Source of the DNA: Alkalihalobacillus sp. LMS39
GTDB taxonomy: Bacteria; Bacillota; Bacilli; Bacillales; Bacillaceae_F
Direction of reading: 5' to 3'
Length of the DNA: 64,000 nt
Assembly (NCBI RefSeq): GCF_022812285.1
Contig: NZ_CP093300.1
Coordinates: 2,046,001 to 2,110,000, forward strand
Part shown: one piece after another, positions 62,098 through 64,000 of the stretch
Position numbering within the stretch: position 1 is the first letter of the stretch
How the letters are laid out: each line of letters begins with the position of its first letter
The notes under the pieces: generated by a model
What the model was told of the DNA's origin: nothing
Databases searched by the model: none
The model's input: only the letters and a program-made list of their open reading frames with translations
Program-made: the position numbers and the translations under genes

Positions 62098-63216
62098 ATG
62101 ATTAATGAACAACGATTAGTGGACGAGTTTATTCAACTTGTCCAAATTGATTCTGAAACAAAACATGAAGGAAAAATTGCGTTACGTTTAAAAGCATTAT
62201 TTTCTGAACTTGGTGTTGAAGTTATTGAAGATGACACGACAGAGGTTACAGGCCATGGGGCAGGAAATCTAATCTGTACATTACAAGGAACAAAACAGGA
62301 AGTTGACACCATTTATTTTACATCCCATATGGATACGGTTGTTCCTGGCAATAATGTAAAACCTTCCATTTCAGACGGTTATATTGTGACAGATGGGACA
62401 ACAATATTAGGGGCAGATGATAAAGCTGGAATTGCTGCAATGTTAGAAGCGATTAAAGTGTTAAAAGAACAAAATGTCGAGCATGGTACAATTCAGTTTA
62501 TTATCACAGTTGGTGAGGAATCAGGATTAGTTGGTGCAAAGGTGTTAGACCCTGCGTTATTGAAAGCAAAATATGGCTTTGCTTTAGATAGTGATGGACC
62601 AGTTGGGAACATTATTGTTGCTGCACCAACACAAGCTAAAGTGAATACGATTGTGAACGGGAAAACAGCCCATGCCGGTGTAGCTCCTGAAAAAGGAATT
62701 TCTGCCATCACGGTAGCTGCGAAAGCGATTTCGAAAATGCCATTAGGGCGTATTGATGAAGAAACAACGGCGAATATTGGTCGCTTTGAAGGGGGAACAC
62801 AAACAAATATCGTTTGTGATTATGTAGAGATTTTTGCAGAAGCAAGGTCACTCCTTCCAGAAAAAATGAATAAACAAGTGGAAGCAATGAAATCAGCCTT
62901 TGAAACAACTGCAAAGGAAATGGGAACAACAGCCGATGTTCATGTTGAAGTGATGTACCCTGGATTTAAATTAGGAGATGGAGATGAAGTTGTTGAGGTT
63001 GCCAAAAAAGCAATGGAAGCAATCGGACGAACGCCTAGATTACTAAAAAGTGGTGGTGGAAGTGATGCGAACATCATTTCGGGATTTAATATTCCAACGG
63101 TAAACTTAGGAGTCGGATATGAAGAAATTCATACGAAAAATGAAAGAATGCCGATACAAGAATTAGTGAAAGTATCGGAAGCGATTGTGGCGATTGTGAA
63201 AGAAGTGGCAAAATAA
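62098..63216 (+). CDS. yqjE: M20 family peptidase, tripeptidase T-like (YqjE)
   Basis: Zinc metallopeptidase of 372 aa. Metal-binding SHMDTVVPG, then LGADDKAGIAAML with bridging Asp, catalytic GEESGLVGAK, and a late His in YEEIHTKNERM. The lid domain is inserted at about residues 180-290. The ATG at 62098 follows GGAGG. It acts in the cytoplasm on short peptides. Relatives are annotated PepT-like. Confidence 0.93.
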   Translation: MINEQRLVDEFIQLVQIDSETKHEGKIALRLKALFSELGVEVIEDDTTEVTGHGAGNLICTLQGTKQEVDTIYFTSHMDTVVPGNNVKPSISDGYIVTDGTTILGADDKAGIAAMLEAIKVLKEQNVEHGTIQFIITVGEESGLVGAKVLDPALLKAKYGFALDSDGPVGNIIVAAPTQAKVNTIVNGKTAHAGVAPEKGISAITVAAKAISKMPLGRIDEETTANIGRFEGGTQTNIVCDYVEIFAEARSLLPEKMNKQVEAMKSAFETTAKEMGTTADVHVEVMYPGFKLGDGDEVVEVAKKAMEAIGRTPRLLKSGGGSDANIISGFNIPTVNLGVGYEEIHTKNERMPIQELVKVSEAIVAIVKEVAK

Positions 63217-63217
63217 A

Positions 63218-63264
63218 AAAATAAAACCGTCATAAGTAAAAAGTATGACGGTTTTATTTCTTTT
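63218..63264 (+). terminator. Intrinsic terminator of yqjE
   Basis: AATAAAACCGTCATA / TATGACGGTTTTATT, 15-bp perfect stem followed by T-rich sequence. Confidence 0.92.
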
Positions 63265-63394
63265 TTGTTGTATAATAGTATTAAAGTATTGTTATACAAG
63301 AAAAAATATCCATAAAAAAGATATTTAGTAAAGAAATGTTTTGAAAAATCTTTCATTTATTATTATAGTAAAAATGTAACGTTATTGGAGAGGG

Positions 63395-63892
63395 ATGAAG
63401 CACGTGGATAGTACTGTAACACATTTATTAATTAACCTGTTACGTGGTACGTATAAAGTGTTGGATGAAGATTGGCAAAAGTCAGCGCAAAAGATTGGCT
63501 TGACCCAATCTGAACAACATTTATTATGGATTGTCTATTTTGAGAAAAAAGCACCGATGTCAAGAATTGCTGAAGTTGGTTTATGGGACTTATCAACCGT
63601 TATGCAAGTAATTAAGCGTTTAAAGCATAAAGGGTTAGTTCAAACGATTAAAGATGAGAACGATCTTCGAGTTTCTTATGTTATGTTAACAGAAGAAGGC
63701 GAACAAAAACGTGTGCAATCAACAGAGTTCACGTATAAAATAACGGAGTATGTTATGAATTACTATAGTCAAAGCGAGGAAAACAAACAGTTTATTGAAC
63801 AAATGGTTACATTCTATAAAGATTTAAATCAGCATTTTCACGGGAAAGAATTTACGAACTGGATAGAAAAAACGAAAAAGTCGGACCAATAG
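63395..63892 (+). CDS. MarR-family regulator, Hpr/ScoC-like
   Basis: A 165-aa MarR winged-helix protein. The DNA-binding core is MSRIAEVGLWDLSTVMQVIKRLKHKGLVQ and the wing is DLRVSYVMLTEEG. The segment DEDWQKSAQKIGLTQSEQHLLWIVYF recalls Hpr (ScoC), the transition-state repressor of proteases and sporulation genes, but the protein is shorter. The start is uncertain: ATG 63395 is 4 nt from GGAG, GTG 63404 is 9 nt from AGGG. It has a leader of over 100 bp with no other gene. Targets unknown. Confidence 0.82.
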   Translation: MKHVDSTVTHLLINLLRGTYKVLDEDWQKSAQKIGLTQSEQHLLWIVYFEKKAPMSRIAEVGLWDLSTVMQVIKRLKHKGLVQTIKDENDLRVSYVMLTEEGEQKRVQSTEFTYKITEYVMNYYSQSEENKQFIEQMVTFYKDLNQHFHGKEFTNWIEKTKKSDQ

Positions 63893-63933
63893 TTGCTTTA
63901 CATAGGCAGCTTCATCTTTCTAATAGATCAAAA

Positions 63934-63962
63934 AAGACCAACAGCAATGTTGGTTTTTTTTG
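63934..63962 (+). terminator. Intrinsic terminator of the MarR gene
   Basis: ACCAACA / TGTTGGT stem with a GCAA loop and a run of eight T. Confidence 0.88.
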
Positions 63963-64000
63963 TGGATCCAATCAACATATCCCAATTAAGTTTCAGATTA

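Overview
The window looks like the chromosome of a low-GC, endospore-forming Firmicute of the family Bacillaceae. It carries the spoIIIA operon, spoIVB, spo0A, splB, a prli42-like microgene and many gene orders known from Bacillus subtilis. The best lineage clue is an OLE RNA gene followed by its membrane partner OapA, inserted between ispA and dxs. That arrangement is known from alkaliphilic or extremophilic Bacillaceae such as B. halodurans, so an alkaliphilic Bacillus-type organism is likely. The species is an inference.

Layout. 1-2345: 3' part of a B12-dependent ribonucleotide reductase. 2420-4800: a small accessory cluster (TetR regulator with three operator-like repeats, alpha/beta hydrolase, SAM methyltransferase). 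4947-19930: splB, mntR, a patatin-like protein, yqhP, yqhR, aroQ, pepP, efp, yqhV, the eight spoIIIA genes, an unrecognised gene, accB, accC and yqhY. 20028-27941: nusB, folD, xseA, xseB, ispA, OLE RNA, oapA, dxs, yqxC. 27945-28455: two kinds of dispersed repeat. 28510-33266: argR, recN, spoIVB, spo0A. 33341-38750: an MCP remnant, a HAD phosphatase and a bmrCD-type heterodimeric ABC exporter behind a leader-peptide attenuator. 38757-39088: apparently nested repeats. 39178-42224: a SteA/SteB/GT2/MraY-like envelope operon. 42466-45355: gdhA (minus strand), a 48-codon gene and a gltC-like regulator. 45426-55955: yqzF, bkdR and the sigma-54-controlled bkd operon (ptb, bcd, buk, lpdV, bkdAA, bkdAB, bkdB). 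56102-63961: a small secreted protein, a Zur-controlled zinc-binding lipoprotein, a micro-lipoprotein, brxB, a hypothetical gene, tRNA-Arg(UCG), yqjA, an L,D-transpeptidase, prli42, mce, a yqjE-type peptidase and a MarR regulator.

How it works together. Most of the window is core metabolism (fatty-acid initiation, folate, isoprenoids, DNA repair) joined to sporulation control. The bkd block converts branched-chain amino acids to branched acyl-CoAs, the primers of iso/anteiso fatty acids. Regulatory sites that can be read directly include a sigma-54 promoter with an upstream palindrome, Zur boxes, 0A boxes, a sigma-E promoter, TetR-type operators and an attenuator.

The most notable non-coding content is the 0.6-kb OLE RNA and three families of dispersed intergenic repeats. 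Two copies of one 211-bp family differ at four positions of one predicted stem, and all four changes keep pairing as G-U wobbles. This suggests the repeat acts as RNA.
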